In this document: positions 16,384-24,735 of the stretch, one piece after another | Numbering within the stretch: the stretch's first letter is position 1 | Layout: each line of letters begins with the position of its first letter | From: DUQU01 sp964481475 | GTDB taxonomy: Bacteria; Bacillota_I; Bacilli_A; Acholeplasmatales; UBA5453 | Direction of reading: 5' to 3' | Assembly: GCA_964481475.1 (NCBI GenBank) | Contig: CAYZTG010000010.1 | Span: 1 to 31,002 of the forward strand | Length of the DNA stretch: 31,002 nucleotides | Program-made: the position numbers and the translations under genes | The notes under the pieces: generated by a model | What the model was told of the DNA's origin: nothing | Databases searched by the model: none | The model's input: only the letters and a program-made list of their open reading frames with translations

Positions 16384-17267
16384 TTTATTTAGGATCTCAT
16401 GTGAAAATGAGCGGAAAAGAAATGATGTTAGGTAGCGTAAAGGAAGCAATCTCATATGGAGCTAATGCGTTTATGATTTATACAGGAGCACCTCAAAACA
16501 CGATAAGAAAAGCGATTGAGGAGTTAAATGTTGAAGAAGCAATTGCGCTAATGAATAAATATGGAATTAGTACAAACAATATCGTGGTTCACGCGCCGTA
16601 TATTATGAATTTAGCCAACCCAAGTGAAGAAAAAAGAAACTTCGGAGTCGATTTTTTAACTAGTGAGATTGAAAGAACTGCTAAAATGAAGGCAACCCAA
16701 ATTGTTCTCCATCCCGGTTCAGCTGTGGGTTCATCAAGAGAACAAGCAATTTTATGGATTGCTGAAGGAGTTAATAAAGTTATTAGTAATACAAAAGGTT
16801 TAAATGTGAAAATTGCTTTAGAAACGATGGCTGGTAAAGGTAATGAGATTGGTCGAACATTTGAAGAATTAAGAGATATTATTGCTTTGATTGAAGATAA
16901 AAGTAGAGTTAGTGTTTGTTTTGACACTTGCCATACACATGATAGTGGTTATGATATAAAAAATAATTTTCTTGAAGTGATGAAAGAATTTGATAGAGTT
17001 GTTGGTAAAAATTACATATCAGTCTTTCATATTAATGATTCTAAGAATGAACAGGGAGCAAAAAAAGATCGCCATGAAAACCTCGGTTTTGGGTATATTG
17101 GCTTTGATGCTTTACTAGAAGTTATTTATAATGAAGAGTTTAAAAATATTCCTAAAATATTGGAGACTCCTTATGTTGAAGATAACCCTCCTTACAAAGA
17201 GGAGATTGAAATGATTAAAAGTAAAAAATTTGAAAGTAATTTAAAAGAAAAGATTGCTAATAAGTAG
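16380..17267 (+). CDS. nfo: endonuclease IV (AP endonuclease)
   Basis: Zinc-dependent AP endonuclease that cuts 5' to abasic sites in base excision repair. All metal-binding blocks of the family are present: HAPYIMNLANP (~71-81), IVLHPGSAVGS (~108-118), IALETMAGKGNEIG (~144-157), VCFDTCHTHDSGYD (~179-192), FHINDSKNEQGAKKDRHENLGFGYIG (~215-240) and ILETPY (~260-265). The length of 295 residues is typical. It overlaps the helicase gene by four bases. A TATAAT just after its stop (17268-17273) could serve the next gene, though no -35 is evident. Confidence 0.96.
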   Translation: MIYLGSHVKMSGKEMMLGSVKEAISYGANAFMIYTGAPQNTIRKAIEELNVEEAIALMNKYGISTNNIVVHAPYIMNLANPSEEKRNFGVDFLTSEIERTAKMKATQIVLHPGSAVGSSREQAILWIAEGVNKVISNTKGLNVKIALETMAGKGNEIGRTFEELRDIIALIEDKSRVSVCFDTCHTHDSGYDIKNNFLEVMKEFDRVVGKNYISVFHINDSKNEQGAKKDRHENLGFGYIGFDALLEVIYNEEFKNIPKILETPYVEDNPPYKEEIEMIKSKKFESNLKEKIANK

Positions 17268-17298
17268 TATAATATAGCAAAGAAATGAGGTTTTATAA

Positions 17299-18165
17299 AT
17301 GAGTTATTCAATAATAATTAATTCTAGTACCGATTTACCAGAAAGCGTTTTGAAAGAATTTGATTTTGTTTTAGCACCGTTATCATTTAATATGGACGAA
17401 AAATCATATCAAAATGATTTAGGCTATAATAGTATGCCGATAAAGGAATTTTATCAACATTTACGTGATGGTAAATTAGTAACAACATCCCAACTTAATA
17501 GTGAGGATTATATAAAAATAATCGACACTGAAATTAAAAAAGGGAAAGATGTTTTAATTCTTTCTTTTTCTAGCGGGCTGTCTGGCTCATATAATGGCGC
17601 TAGATTAGCTGTTGAAACCTTTAAAGATAGCAATCAAAAAGTATATTTGGTTGATACTTTAGCAGCCTCATTAGGAGAAGGATTATTAGTCTATTTAGCG
17701 GGTATCCAAAAACAAGCAGGTAAGTCAATTGAGGAAGTTAGAGATTATGTGGAAGAAATTAAGCTAAAAGTAGCTCATTGGTTCACAGTAGATGATTTAA
17801 TGTTTTTAAAACGTGGAGGTCGGTTGTCTGGAGCAAGTGCGGTAATTGGTTCATTACTAAAAGTGAAACCTATTTTGCATGTTAATAACGAAGGAAGACT
17901 AATTCCTAGGCTTAAAATAATTGGAAGAAGGAAAGCACTTAATAGTTTAGTTGAAAAACTAAAAGCAACAATTGATCCAAGTTTATCTAACTTAGTTTTT
18001 ATTTCTCATGGTGATGATCTTGAGAGTGCTAACTATGTTAAAGAAAAAGTAGAAGAATTAAATTTAGGCTTAGATGTAAAAATGATAAATTATATTGGAC
18101 CATTAATTGGGGCTCATAGTGGTCCTGGAACAATAGCATTATTTTTCACGGCAACAGAGAGATAA
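17299..18165 (+). CDS. DegV family fatty-acid-binding protein
   Basis: DegV-fold protein. Family members such as FakB bind a fatty acid for phosphorylation by the FakA kinase, feeding phospholipid synthesis. Seen are IIINSSTDLPE at the N-terminus, TTSQLNSEDY (~59-68), LSFSSGLSGSYNGARLA (~90-106), VDTLAASLGEG (~115-125), DDLMFLKRGGRLSG (~168-181), LKVKPILHVNNEGRL and IGPLIGAHSGPGTIALFF at the C-terminus. The length of 288 is typical. The ribosome-binding site GAGG lies 9 bases before the ATG. FakA is not in this window, so involvement in fatty acid use is from the family, not the context. Confidence 0.92.
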   Translation: MSYSIIINSSTDLPESVLKEFDFVLAPLSFNMDEKSYQNDLGYNSMPIKEFYQHLRDGKLVTTSQLNSEDYIKIIDTEIKKGKDVLILSFSSGLSGSYNGARLAVETFKDSNQKVYLVDTLAASLGEGLLVYLAGIQKQAGKSIEEVRDYVEEIKLKVAHWFTVDDLMFLKRGGRLSGASAVIGSLLKVKPILHVNNEGRLIPRLKIIGRRKALNSLVEKLKATIDPSLSNLVFISHGDDLESANYVKEKVEELNLGLDVKMINYIGPLIGAHSGPGTIALFFTATER

Positions 18166-18208
18166 TAAAAACTCCACTTAGATTATTTTCTAAATGGAGT
18201 TTTTTTTA
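18166..18208. terminator. bidirectional terminator between the degV-family gene and glgC
   Basis: ACTCCACTTAGA-loop-TCTAAATGGAGT, a 12-base stem with one C-A mismatch (G-U on the minus strand), flanked by A run and T run so that it serves both convergent genes. Confidence 0.9.
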
Positions 18209-18212
18209 TAAT

Positions 18213-19442
18213 TTATTTCATTGTTGAACCACTTTTAATAACTTTTTCGGTTATTTTTGCTTTATCAAAGATACGGCAATTTCTTTCAATAATTGTGTTG
18301 TCAGGGATAATAGCACTCTTCGCTATAACATTAATACCACTTTCAAGTAAATCTGGTCTTTCTTTATTTGGTGTGTAATCATCACTATAGCCAACAATAG
18401 TATTGTAACCAATATATACTTTTTTATCGATAATACTCCGTTCAACGTAAGCATTATCAAGAATCTTAGTACTATTGAAAATGATACTATCTTTAACAAC
18501 TGCATTTTTACCTACATAAACACCTGGTGATAAAATAGAGTTAATAACGGTTCCTTCAATTATACATCCATTACTAATTAAGGCGTTTGCAATTTTAGCT
18601 TGTTTACCAATTCTAACAGGGGGTAATTCTTCACTTCTTGTGTAAATTTTCCATTCATCTTCGTAAAGGTCTAAAACATTTTCATTACTATGGAGTAAAT
18701 CAAGAGAAGTATCTAAATATGAATCAAGCGTTCCAACGTCTTGCCAATAACCACTAAATTCATAGCCATAAACATCACTATTTTCTTTATTAATCAAATA
18801 AGGAATTACATGTTTACCAAAATCTAAGTTATCTTGGCTAAGTGTTTCTAAAGTCTCATATAAAACATCGGCACTGAAAATATAAATACCCATAGATGCT
18901 TGGTTAGAAGTTGTTTTTTGAGGCTTTTCGGTAAATGCGGTAATTTTATTGCTCTCATCCATAGTCATAATCCCAAATCGACTAGTTTCTTCCCAAGGAA
19001 CAGTTGTTGTGGCGATTGTTAAACTAGCATTTTTACTAATATGGAAATCAATCATCTTTTTATAGTTCATTTTATAAATATGATCTCCTGACAAAATTAA
19101 AATGTATTTAGCATAACGTCTTTTAATAAAGTTTAAGTTTTTTAAGACGGCATCAGCAGTTCCTTCATACCAAACATTATGGGGTTGTAAAAGAGTAACG
19201 GCACTATCTCTTCTATCTAAATCCCATGGTTTTCCAGAACCGATGTGTTCATTTAATGATAACGGTAAATATTGGGTTAAAATAGCGATATCAAAAACGC
19301 CAGAGTTACTACAATTAGATAAAGCAAAGTCAATAATTCTAAACTTACCAGCAAAAGGCATTGCTGGTTTACTCCTTTTTTCTGATAATACGTCTAATCT
19401 TGAACCTTTACCACCCGCTAATATTAAAGCTAAAGTTTCCAT
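18213..19442 (-). CDS. glgC: glucose-1-phosphate adenylyltransferase
   Basis: Makes ADP-glucose from ATP and glucose 1-phosphate, the committed step of bacterial glycogen synthesis. The nucleotidyltransferase domain shows LALILAGGKGSRLDVLSEKRSKPAMPF-type N-terminus (~4-30), FALSNCSNSG, GTADAV (~95-100), SGDHIYKMNY (~118-127), FTEKP (~190-194) and GYWQDVGTLDSYLDTSLDL (~231-249). The C-terminal ~140 residues form the left-handed beta-helix domain. Length is 409. Only four bases separate it from glgA upstream on the same strand. No GlgD, branching enzyme or phosphorylase is in the window. Confidence 0.95.
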   Translation of the reverse strand: METLALILAGGKGSRLDVLSEKRSKPAMPFAGKFRIIDFALSNCSNSGVFDIAILTQYLPLSLNEHIGSGKPWDLDRRDSAVTLLQPHNVWYEGTADAVLKNLNFIKRRYAKYILILSGDHIYKMNYKKMIDFHISKNASLTIATTTVPWEETSRFGIMTMDESNKITAFTEKPQKTTSNQASMGIYIFSADVLYETLETLSQDNLDFGKHVIPYLINKENSDVYGYEFSGYWQDVGTLDSYLDTSLDLLHSNENVLDLYEDEWKIYTRSEELPPVRIGKQAKIANALISNGCIIEGTVINSILSPGVYVGKNAVVKDSIIFNSTKILDNAYVERSIIDKKVYIGYNTIVGYSDDYTPNKERPDLLESGINVIAKSAIIPDNTIIERNCRIFDKAKITEKVIKSGSTMK

Positions 19443-19446
19443 AAAA

Positions 19447-20892
19447 TCACTCCTTTTCCATTAATTTATGATATATATTTAAATATCCTTGACCCATCTT
19501 AGTTAAAGAGAAGTCTTGGTTAAGTGCTTGTTTTTGAAGTAGTCTAAAAACATGTTGATTATTGTTATAAAGGTTAGTTGCGGTAATAATTTGTTCCATC
19601 ATTTCATGAGCATTGTAATTAGTAAAACTAAAACCCGTTCCCTCATCCGTATATTTATTATAAGGGATTACTGTATCTTTTAAACCACCAGTTTCTCTAA
19701 CAATTGGTAATGTCCCATAGCGCATGGAAATCATTTGTGCTAACCCACATGGTTCAAATAAAGAAGGCATTAAAAAAAGATCACTAGCAGCGTAAATTAA
19801 ATGAGCTAAACGGTTTGAAAAACCAATATGAGTAAAAACTCTTTTTGGATATTTATGCATTAAATATTTTAAATACTCTTCATAGTTACTTTCACCACTA
19901 CCTAAAAAGATAAAATGAGCATTAGTTTTATTAATTGTTTCTTCTAAAGTACTAATTATTAAATCAAGACCTTTTTGATTAGCAAGTCTACCAACATGGC
20001 CAATTAAAGGAATGTTACCTAGAGGTTCTAAACCAACCTCTTTTAATAAAGAAAGTTTATTGTTTTTCTTACCACTTACAAAACTTGTTTTACTATAATT
20101 AAAATATAAATTACTATCTGTTTCGCTATTATAAAGATCATAATCGATTCCATTTAAAATACCATAAAGATCACTATCCCTATCTCTTAATGAACCATCT
20201 AAACTATAGCCGTAATGTAAAGTTTTGATTTCTTCTTTATAAGTATGACTAACAGTATTAATTTTATTAGCTAACATAATCCCGCATTTTAAAAAGTTAA
20301 CTTGATCAAAATGTATATAATCATAACTAAAAGGTTTATTAGTATACTTAAAACTATCTTTTGAGAAGTTTCCTTGAAATTGCAAATTATGTATTGATAA
20401 AAGAGTTTTAATGTTTTGATATAACTTAAGATGAAGATAATGTTCTTTTAATAAGTAAGGAATCATTGCCGACTGCCAATCATTAAGATGAATAATATCA
20501 AAAGAAGTAGAAACTACATTAATATATTCTAAAGCACTATAAGAAAATAAAAAGAATCTTTCATCGTCATCATGGTAACCATAAAAAGAATCTCGCTCAT
20601 AAAAAGGATGTTTAACAAAAACATAAGTTATGTTATCTTGTTTAAAAGAATAATAAGTAACATAGTAGTAATTGCCGGCCATATTAATTTTAATTTCTTT
20701 AAGAAGTTTAAGAGGATAACTCGATAAATTAGCATTTTTATAAAACGGAGTAAAAACAGTCATATTAATAGTATTACTAAGTGTTTTAGGTAAACTGCCA
20801 CTAATATCTGCTAAACCTCCCGTCTTTGAAAAGGGTACTACTTCAGACGAAACAAATAAAACGTTTACATTTTCCTTCAAGATTCCCACCAT
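19447..20892 (-). CDS. glgA: glycogen synthase (ADP-glucose dependent)
   Basis: GT5 glycosyltransferase that extends alpha-1,4-glucan from ADP-glucose. It shows VLFVSSEVVPFSKTGGLADI (KTGGLAD substrate loop), HLNDWQSAMIPYLL (~154-167), LSIHNLQFQG, GILNGIDYDLY and GHVGRLANQKGLDL. The C-terminal motif SLFEPCGLAQMISMRYGTLP has the catalytic Glu, followed by RETGGLKDTV. Length is 481. The start is not certain: ATG 20892 has AAGG directly against it, while TTG 20880 (MKENVNVLFVSSE) has AAGGATGGTGGG upstream and gives the usual short N-terminus. First gene of glgAC, behind a good promoter. Confidence 0.94.
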   Translation of the reverse strand: MVGILKENVNVLFVSSEVVPFSKTGGLADISGSLPKTLSNTINMTVFTPFYKNANLSSYPLKLLKEIKINMAGNYYYVTYYSFKQDNITYVFVKHPFYERDSFYGYHDDDERFFLFSYSALEYINVVSTSFDIIHLNDWQSAMIPYLLKEHYLHLKLYQNIKTLLSIHNLQFQGNFSKDSFKYTNKPFSYDYIHFDQVNFLKCGIMLANKINTVSHTYKEEIKTLHYGYSLDGSLRDRDSDLYGILNGIDYDLYNSETDSNLYFNYSKTSFVSGKKNNKLSLLKEVGLEPLGNIPLIGHVGRLANQKGLDLIISTLEETINKTNAHFIFLGSGESNYEEYLKYLMHKYPKRVFTHIGFSNRLAHLIYAASDLFLMPSLFEPCGLAQMISMRYGTLPIVRETGGLKDTVIPYNKYTDEGTGFSFTNYNAHEMMEQIITATNLYNNNQHVFRLLQKQALNQDFSLTKMGQGYLNIYHKLMEKE

Positions 20893-20904
20893 CCTTATAT
20901 TTAT

Positions 20905-20933
20905 ATTATAGTGAATGCAGTTTTATAAGTCAA
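20905..20933 (-). promoter_or_regulatory. promoter of glgAC
   Basis: Minus-strand TTGACT (20933-20928), 17-base spacer, TATAAT (20910-20905), leaving a very short 5' leader before glgA. Confidence 0.8.
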
Positions 20934-21067
20934 AAGAATGTAATAAAAAACTTTAGTTTAAGAGTTAATTTTATTTATAAAAAATCTCATAGTTCAAGAA
21001 AACACTTTGATCAAGTTATTTAGAGATAACACATTTATATGAAAAAATAGAATAAAAATAATTGTTA

Positions 21068-21076
21068 TGATAAAAT
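21068..21076 (+). promoter_or_regulatory. possible extended -10 promoter of the c-di-GMP genes
   Basis: TGATAAAAT (21068-21076) resembles an extended -10 (TGnTAAAAT). The -35 region is poor. It lies about 35 bases before the first GGDEF gene in the divergent region shared with glgA. Confidence 0.35.
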
Positions 21077-21109
21077 ATAAATACAATGAAGAAAGGTTTA
21101 TAAATAAAT

Positions 21110-22228
21110 ATGGAGCCTAAAAACAACTTTAGTGGAATGATTTTTAACTATACAACAGCTAAATTAGTTTCTGTTAGCGAGACATTGAAAAACGTCTTGT
21201 TGTTTACTGATAATCAAACTTCATTTAATGATATTTTCCCACATATAAATCTTGATGATCTTAAAGCTCATCTTAAAGAAAACAAAGAGTTTAATAACTA
21301 TTTAAAAGTTTTAAATGAGACTTTAGAATTTAAAATTGAGAAAACCAATTTAGAAGAAGAACCACATTTAATAGTTTGTTTTAAAAAAGATAATAATTTA
21401 GAATTAAAAAAAGATAATAATAATTTTCCTTATTTATATTTAAATAAAGATTTTTTAATTTCTAATGTGTCAAATAATTATAAAACCTATTTTAAATGTT
21501 GCAAAAACGCCTTAAATAAGCCTTTTTATCACAACTATATTAATAGTTTTGATGCTGATTTTTACCAAAGCATTAAAAAAATAATTGAAAAAGAAAACAT
21601 TTGGTACGGATCTATTAAAGCAGAAACAAAAACGGGTCAATATGAAGAGTTTTTCACTTTAATTACACCAATTGTTCTTCATAATTTAAACCTTGGTTAC
21701 GTTGTTAAATATTTCCCTAGTAAAATAATGAATAATGGAACAAAAGAATTTAATAATGTTTATTCAAAAAGCAGTTTACTACATTTAATTACTAAAAAGC
21801 TTTTAACAAACTTAAGTAAAAAGAAGTATATTGTTTTTATTGATTATAATAACTTTAAAGAAATTAACGACAAGTATGGCCATTTAAGTGGTGACCAGGC
21901 AATTCAAGAACTAAAAGAAGTAATTTATAAAAACTTCCCTAACGACTATATTACAAGATATGGTGGCGATGAGTTTTTAGTATTTATTGATAGAGAGATT
22001 TCTTATCAAGAATTAGTTGATAAATTAACTGAGGTGGAAAGTTTAAGTAATAAAGAATTATCTTTTAAAGCTAGTAAAACTAAACACCAGCTAAGTATTG
22101 GTGTTTCTAAATATCCTACTAATGGTATAACAATAAGCGATTTAATTTATAGTGCTGATTTAGCGATGTATATTGCCAAAAAAGAAAAGACATTATTTAA
22201 GTTAGCATTTGAAATGGAAAAGGAATAA
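21110..22228 (+). CDS. diguanylate cyclase, GGDEF domain with PAS-like N-terminus
   Basis: Predicted to make cyclic di-GMP from two GTP in the cytoplasm. The C-terminal GGDEF domain (about residues 220-370) has the metal-binding FIDYNNFKEINDKYGHLSGD and an intact RYGGDEFLVF with GGDEF at 285-289, then LSIGVSKYP and YSADLAMYIAKK. The product-inhibition I-site RxxD is absent: the equivalent is FPND (276-279). The first ~210 residues have no membrane segment and look like one or two degenerate PAS-type sensor modules (YLYLNKDFLISNVSNNYK, ~102-119, begins one); this is tentative. GAAAGG lies 13 bases before the ATG, a weak site. Two bases separate its stop from the next gene. It is the only catalytically competent GGDEF domain in the window. 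Confidence 0.9.
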   Translation: MEPKNNFSGMIFNYTTAKLVSVSETLKNVLLFTDNQTSFNDIFPHINLDDLKAHLKENKEFNNYLKVLNETLEFKIEKTNLEEEPHLIVCFKKDNNLELKKDNNNFPYLYLNKDFLISNVSNNYKTYFKCCKNALNKPFYHNYINSFDADFYQSIKKIIEKENIWYGSIKAETKTGQYEEFFTLITPIVLHNLNLGYVVKYFPSKIMNNGTKEFNNVYSKSSLLHLITKKLLTNLSKKKYIVFIDYNNFKEINDKYGHLSGDQAIQELKEVIYKNFPNDYITRYGGDEFLVFIDREISYQELVDKLTEVESLSNKELSFKASKTKHQLSIGVSKYPTNGITISDLIYSADLAMYIAKKEKTLFKLAFEMEKE

Positions 22229-22230
22229 AG

Positions 22231-24735
22231 ATGAAAAAAAGAACGCTTAATTTAGCGATTTTATTTATGGTTATTTATACAACTTTTTTTGTTGCCGTGA
22301 CATTTTTCTCTTTAACTTATATCAATAAGTTTTTTGATACTAAACTCCAAGAACAACGTTTTGAAATTAGTAAAATTACTAGAACTGAACTAGATGAGAG
22401 TATAAAAAGAAATTATAGTGATTTTTTAAGTTTATTAGAAGAACATGATAATGAAGCACTAAATAGTAATATTAATAGTTTAGGAAGTATTAATTATCAG
22501 TTGTTTGGGAATTTAACTAATGAAAAAATTGTTTTAAATAATAAAACTTATGGTTTAAGAGTTCCTTCTGATTTAAGTTATTTTAATTTGCCAATTAGTA
22601 TTTATAAGTTTGATGATATGTTTGATTTTAAAGACGATGAAATTAGTTTTAATAATAAAACATTTATTGTTTTTAGAAATGAAGATAGATTTGCTTATTT
22701 TGAAGCAGAAGAATATTTTAAATTATTAATAAAAGAAGAAAAATATTTAATTACTAATGAAAATGGAAGAATTTTAAATTATCTTACTAAAACAACCAAT
22801 TTAACAAACATTCATAGTTTCTTTAAAGATGTTAATACTACATCGGTAATAGAAGAACTAAAAGATAAACAAGAAAAATATCAAGCGATTGATACTTTAG
22901 ATGAAAAGTATATTGTTTCTTATTTACCTTTATTAGAAGCGCCAGGATATTATTATATGAATTTATATCCTTATCATGACTTTTTAGTAGCGAAGACTAA
23001 CCAGTATTTAGTAGCTGTTTTATTAATAATTGTGAGTGAAATTATTTTCTTTATTTTAAGTTTCAGTTTTTCTAAGTTAATGACGTCTTCTTACCGTGAT
23101 TTAGAATTATCTTATTATTATCAAAACTCTAATTCTATTCCTATTATTGAAGTTAATAAAAACGGAAGAATTATTAGAAAAAACAAAGAGTTTATTAAAG
23201 AACTACCCCATTTTAAAAGTTGCCAAACGATTGAAGACTTTTTAGATGCTGAAATGATTGACGTTACTAAACTAACCCCATTTAAGTCTTGGTTTGTTAG
23301 TGAAGTAGACCAGTATACGGGAACTGTGATTATTCCAATTAAAACAAAGATGTTAACATATACATTGCTTTTTTATCCATTTTATTTAGATGTTACTGAT
23401 TCTTTAGTAGTGGGCTCAATCCAACAAACAGTAGGAATACCATCACTTAATAATTATAAGCATGACGTTGATCAAATACTAACAAGAAAGAAAACTTATC
23501 ATCATACTCAGGCAGTTACTGTTTTAAGAGTTAATAATTTAAGTAGTTTTGAAGTATTAAGGGGAGAACACTTTACGTCAAACTTAATTAATAAACTTTA
23601 CCATCAGTTAGTAGAAATGATGGATGTGGAACTTGATGTAGAGTTATATTTAACATTTGATAATAGTTTTATTATTTTATATCGCGATAGCAATATTAAT
23701 GACGTTAAAAATGATGTTAGAAGAATTTTAGCTTCTCACCAAAAAGAATTAACTGTATTAGAATATGCAGTGGAAATAGAATTAGTAGCGGGTATTTATC
23801 CATTTAACTATAAAACAGAAAGATCAAGTGCCTTATCAATGTATGATAAAGCAAAAAAAGCGTTAGAGAAAAAAGAAGCTTTTGAAGATGTATTAATGGG
23901 AGTTTATGACGCTGTTACAGAAGCTAAAGACCAAAAGTTAGACCAGTTAAGAGATGATTTAGAACTTGGTATTAAAGAAAAAGAGTTTGAAATGTTTTTC
24001 CAACCTCAATATAATAATGAAGAAAAATATATTGAAGGTTTTGAAGCGTTAGTAAGATTGATGAGTCCTAAACATAAAGATACTTCAATTGAAGACTTTA
24101 TTAGAGTTGCGGAAGAAAGTGATGCAATTTTAAGATTAGGAGAAATTATTATTGATAAATCATTAGAAGCGCTTAAAAAATTAGAAGAATATGACATTAC
24201 TATTTCGATTAATATAAGCCCTAACCAGTTTTTACAAGCAGGTTTCGTAACTCATATTGAAGAAGCGATTAGTAGACATAACGTTGATCCAGCTCAAGTA
24301 ATTTTAGAAATTACTGAAACTGCTTTAATTGTTTCTTTTGAAGATATAGTTGAAAAGATTAAAGCTTTACAAAGATTAGGTATTAAAATTCATATAGATG
24401 ACTTTGGTAAAGGTCAAAGCTCACTTTTATATATTAAAGAGTTAGAGATGGATGGTATTAAAGTTGATAGAGACTTCGTAATTGATATTTTAACTGATAA
24501 ATATTCTAAAGCTGTTGTAGGAATGATTATTAACTTAGCAAAAAGCTTAGATCTTGATTTAGTTGTTGAAGGTGTGGAAACAATTAAACAAAATGAATAC
24601 TTATATAAACAAGGGGTAAAAGTTATTCAAGGTTATTTAATTAGTAGACCAGTACCATTTGAAAATGCTAAGGAATTACTTTTAGAGTATAATAAATATA
24701 GACCAAAGAAAAAGAAGGGGGTCGTTACTAGATGA
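22231..24735 (+). CDS. membrane sensor GGDEF-EAL protein, predicted c-di-GMP phosphodiesterase
   Basis: 834 residues. Transmembrane helix 1 is at about 6-33, an extracytoplasmic sensor region of roughly 220 residues follows, then helix 2 at about 258-282 (AVLLIIVSEIIFFILSFSFS). The cytoplasm holds a PAS-like segment (~300-390), a degenerate GGDEF domain (~410-555, where GGDEF is replaced by FDNSF) and an EAL domain (~565-825). The EAL residues look complete: FEALVRL with EAL at 605-607, SINISPNQF, LEITETA, HIDDFGKGQSS, GIKVDRDF, VVEGVET and QGYLISRP. It should therefore hydrolyse c-di-GMP in response to an external signal. The ligand of the outer domain is unknown. ATGA overlap with the next gene indicates one operon. 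Confidence 0.9.
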   Translation: MKKRTLNLAILFMVIYTTFFVAVTFFSLTYINKFFDTKLQEQRFEISKITRTELDESIKRNYSDFLSLLEEHDNEALNSNINSLGSINYQLFGNLTNEKIVLNNKTYGLRVPSDLSYFNLPISIYKFDDMFDFKDDEISFNNKTFIVFRNEDRFAYFEAEEYFKLLIKEEKYLITNENGRILNYLTKTTNLTNIHSFFKDVNTTSVIEELKDKQEKYQAIDTLDEKYIVSYLPLLEAPGYYYMNLYPYHDFLVAKTNQYLVAVLLIIVSEIIFFILSFSFSKLMTSSYRDLELSYYYQNSNSIPIIEVNKNGRIIRKNKEFIKELPHFKSCQTIEDFLDAEMIDVTKLTPFKSWFVSEVDQYTGTVIIPIKTKMLTYTLLFYPFYLDVTDSLVVGSIQQTVGIPSLNNYKHDVDQILTRKKTYHHTQAVTVLRVNNLSSFEVLRGEHFTSNLINKLYHQLVEMMDVELDVELYLTFDNSFIILYRDSNINDVKNDVRRILASHQKELTVLEYAVEIELVAGIYPFNYKTERSSALSMYDKAKKALEKKEAFEDVLMGVYDAVTEAKDQKLDQLRDDLELGIKEKEFEMFFQPQYNNEEKYIEGFEALVRLMSPKHKDTSIEDFIRVAEESDAILRLGEIIIDKSLEALKKLEEYDITISINISPNQFLQAGFVTHIEEAISRHNVDPAQVILEITETALIVSFEDIVEKIKALQRLGIKIHIDDFGKGQSSLLYIKELEMDGIKVDRDFVIDILTDKYSKAVVGMIINLAKSLDLDLVVEGVETIKQNEYLYKQGVKVIQGYLISRPVPFENAKELLLEYNKYRPKKKKGVVTR

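Noticed and set aside
16589..16927. 112-codon minus-strand frame inside nfo
   Set aside because: Antisense to a gene with every endonuclease IV motif present.
20826..21023. 65-codon plus-strand frame crossing the glgA start and promoter
   Set aside because: It runs antisense through the glgA start and the glg promoter and has low-complexity composition with no convincing ribosome-binding site.
24006..24197. 63-codon minus-strand frame inside the EAL gene
   Set aside because: Antisense shadow of the conserved EAL domain.
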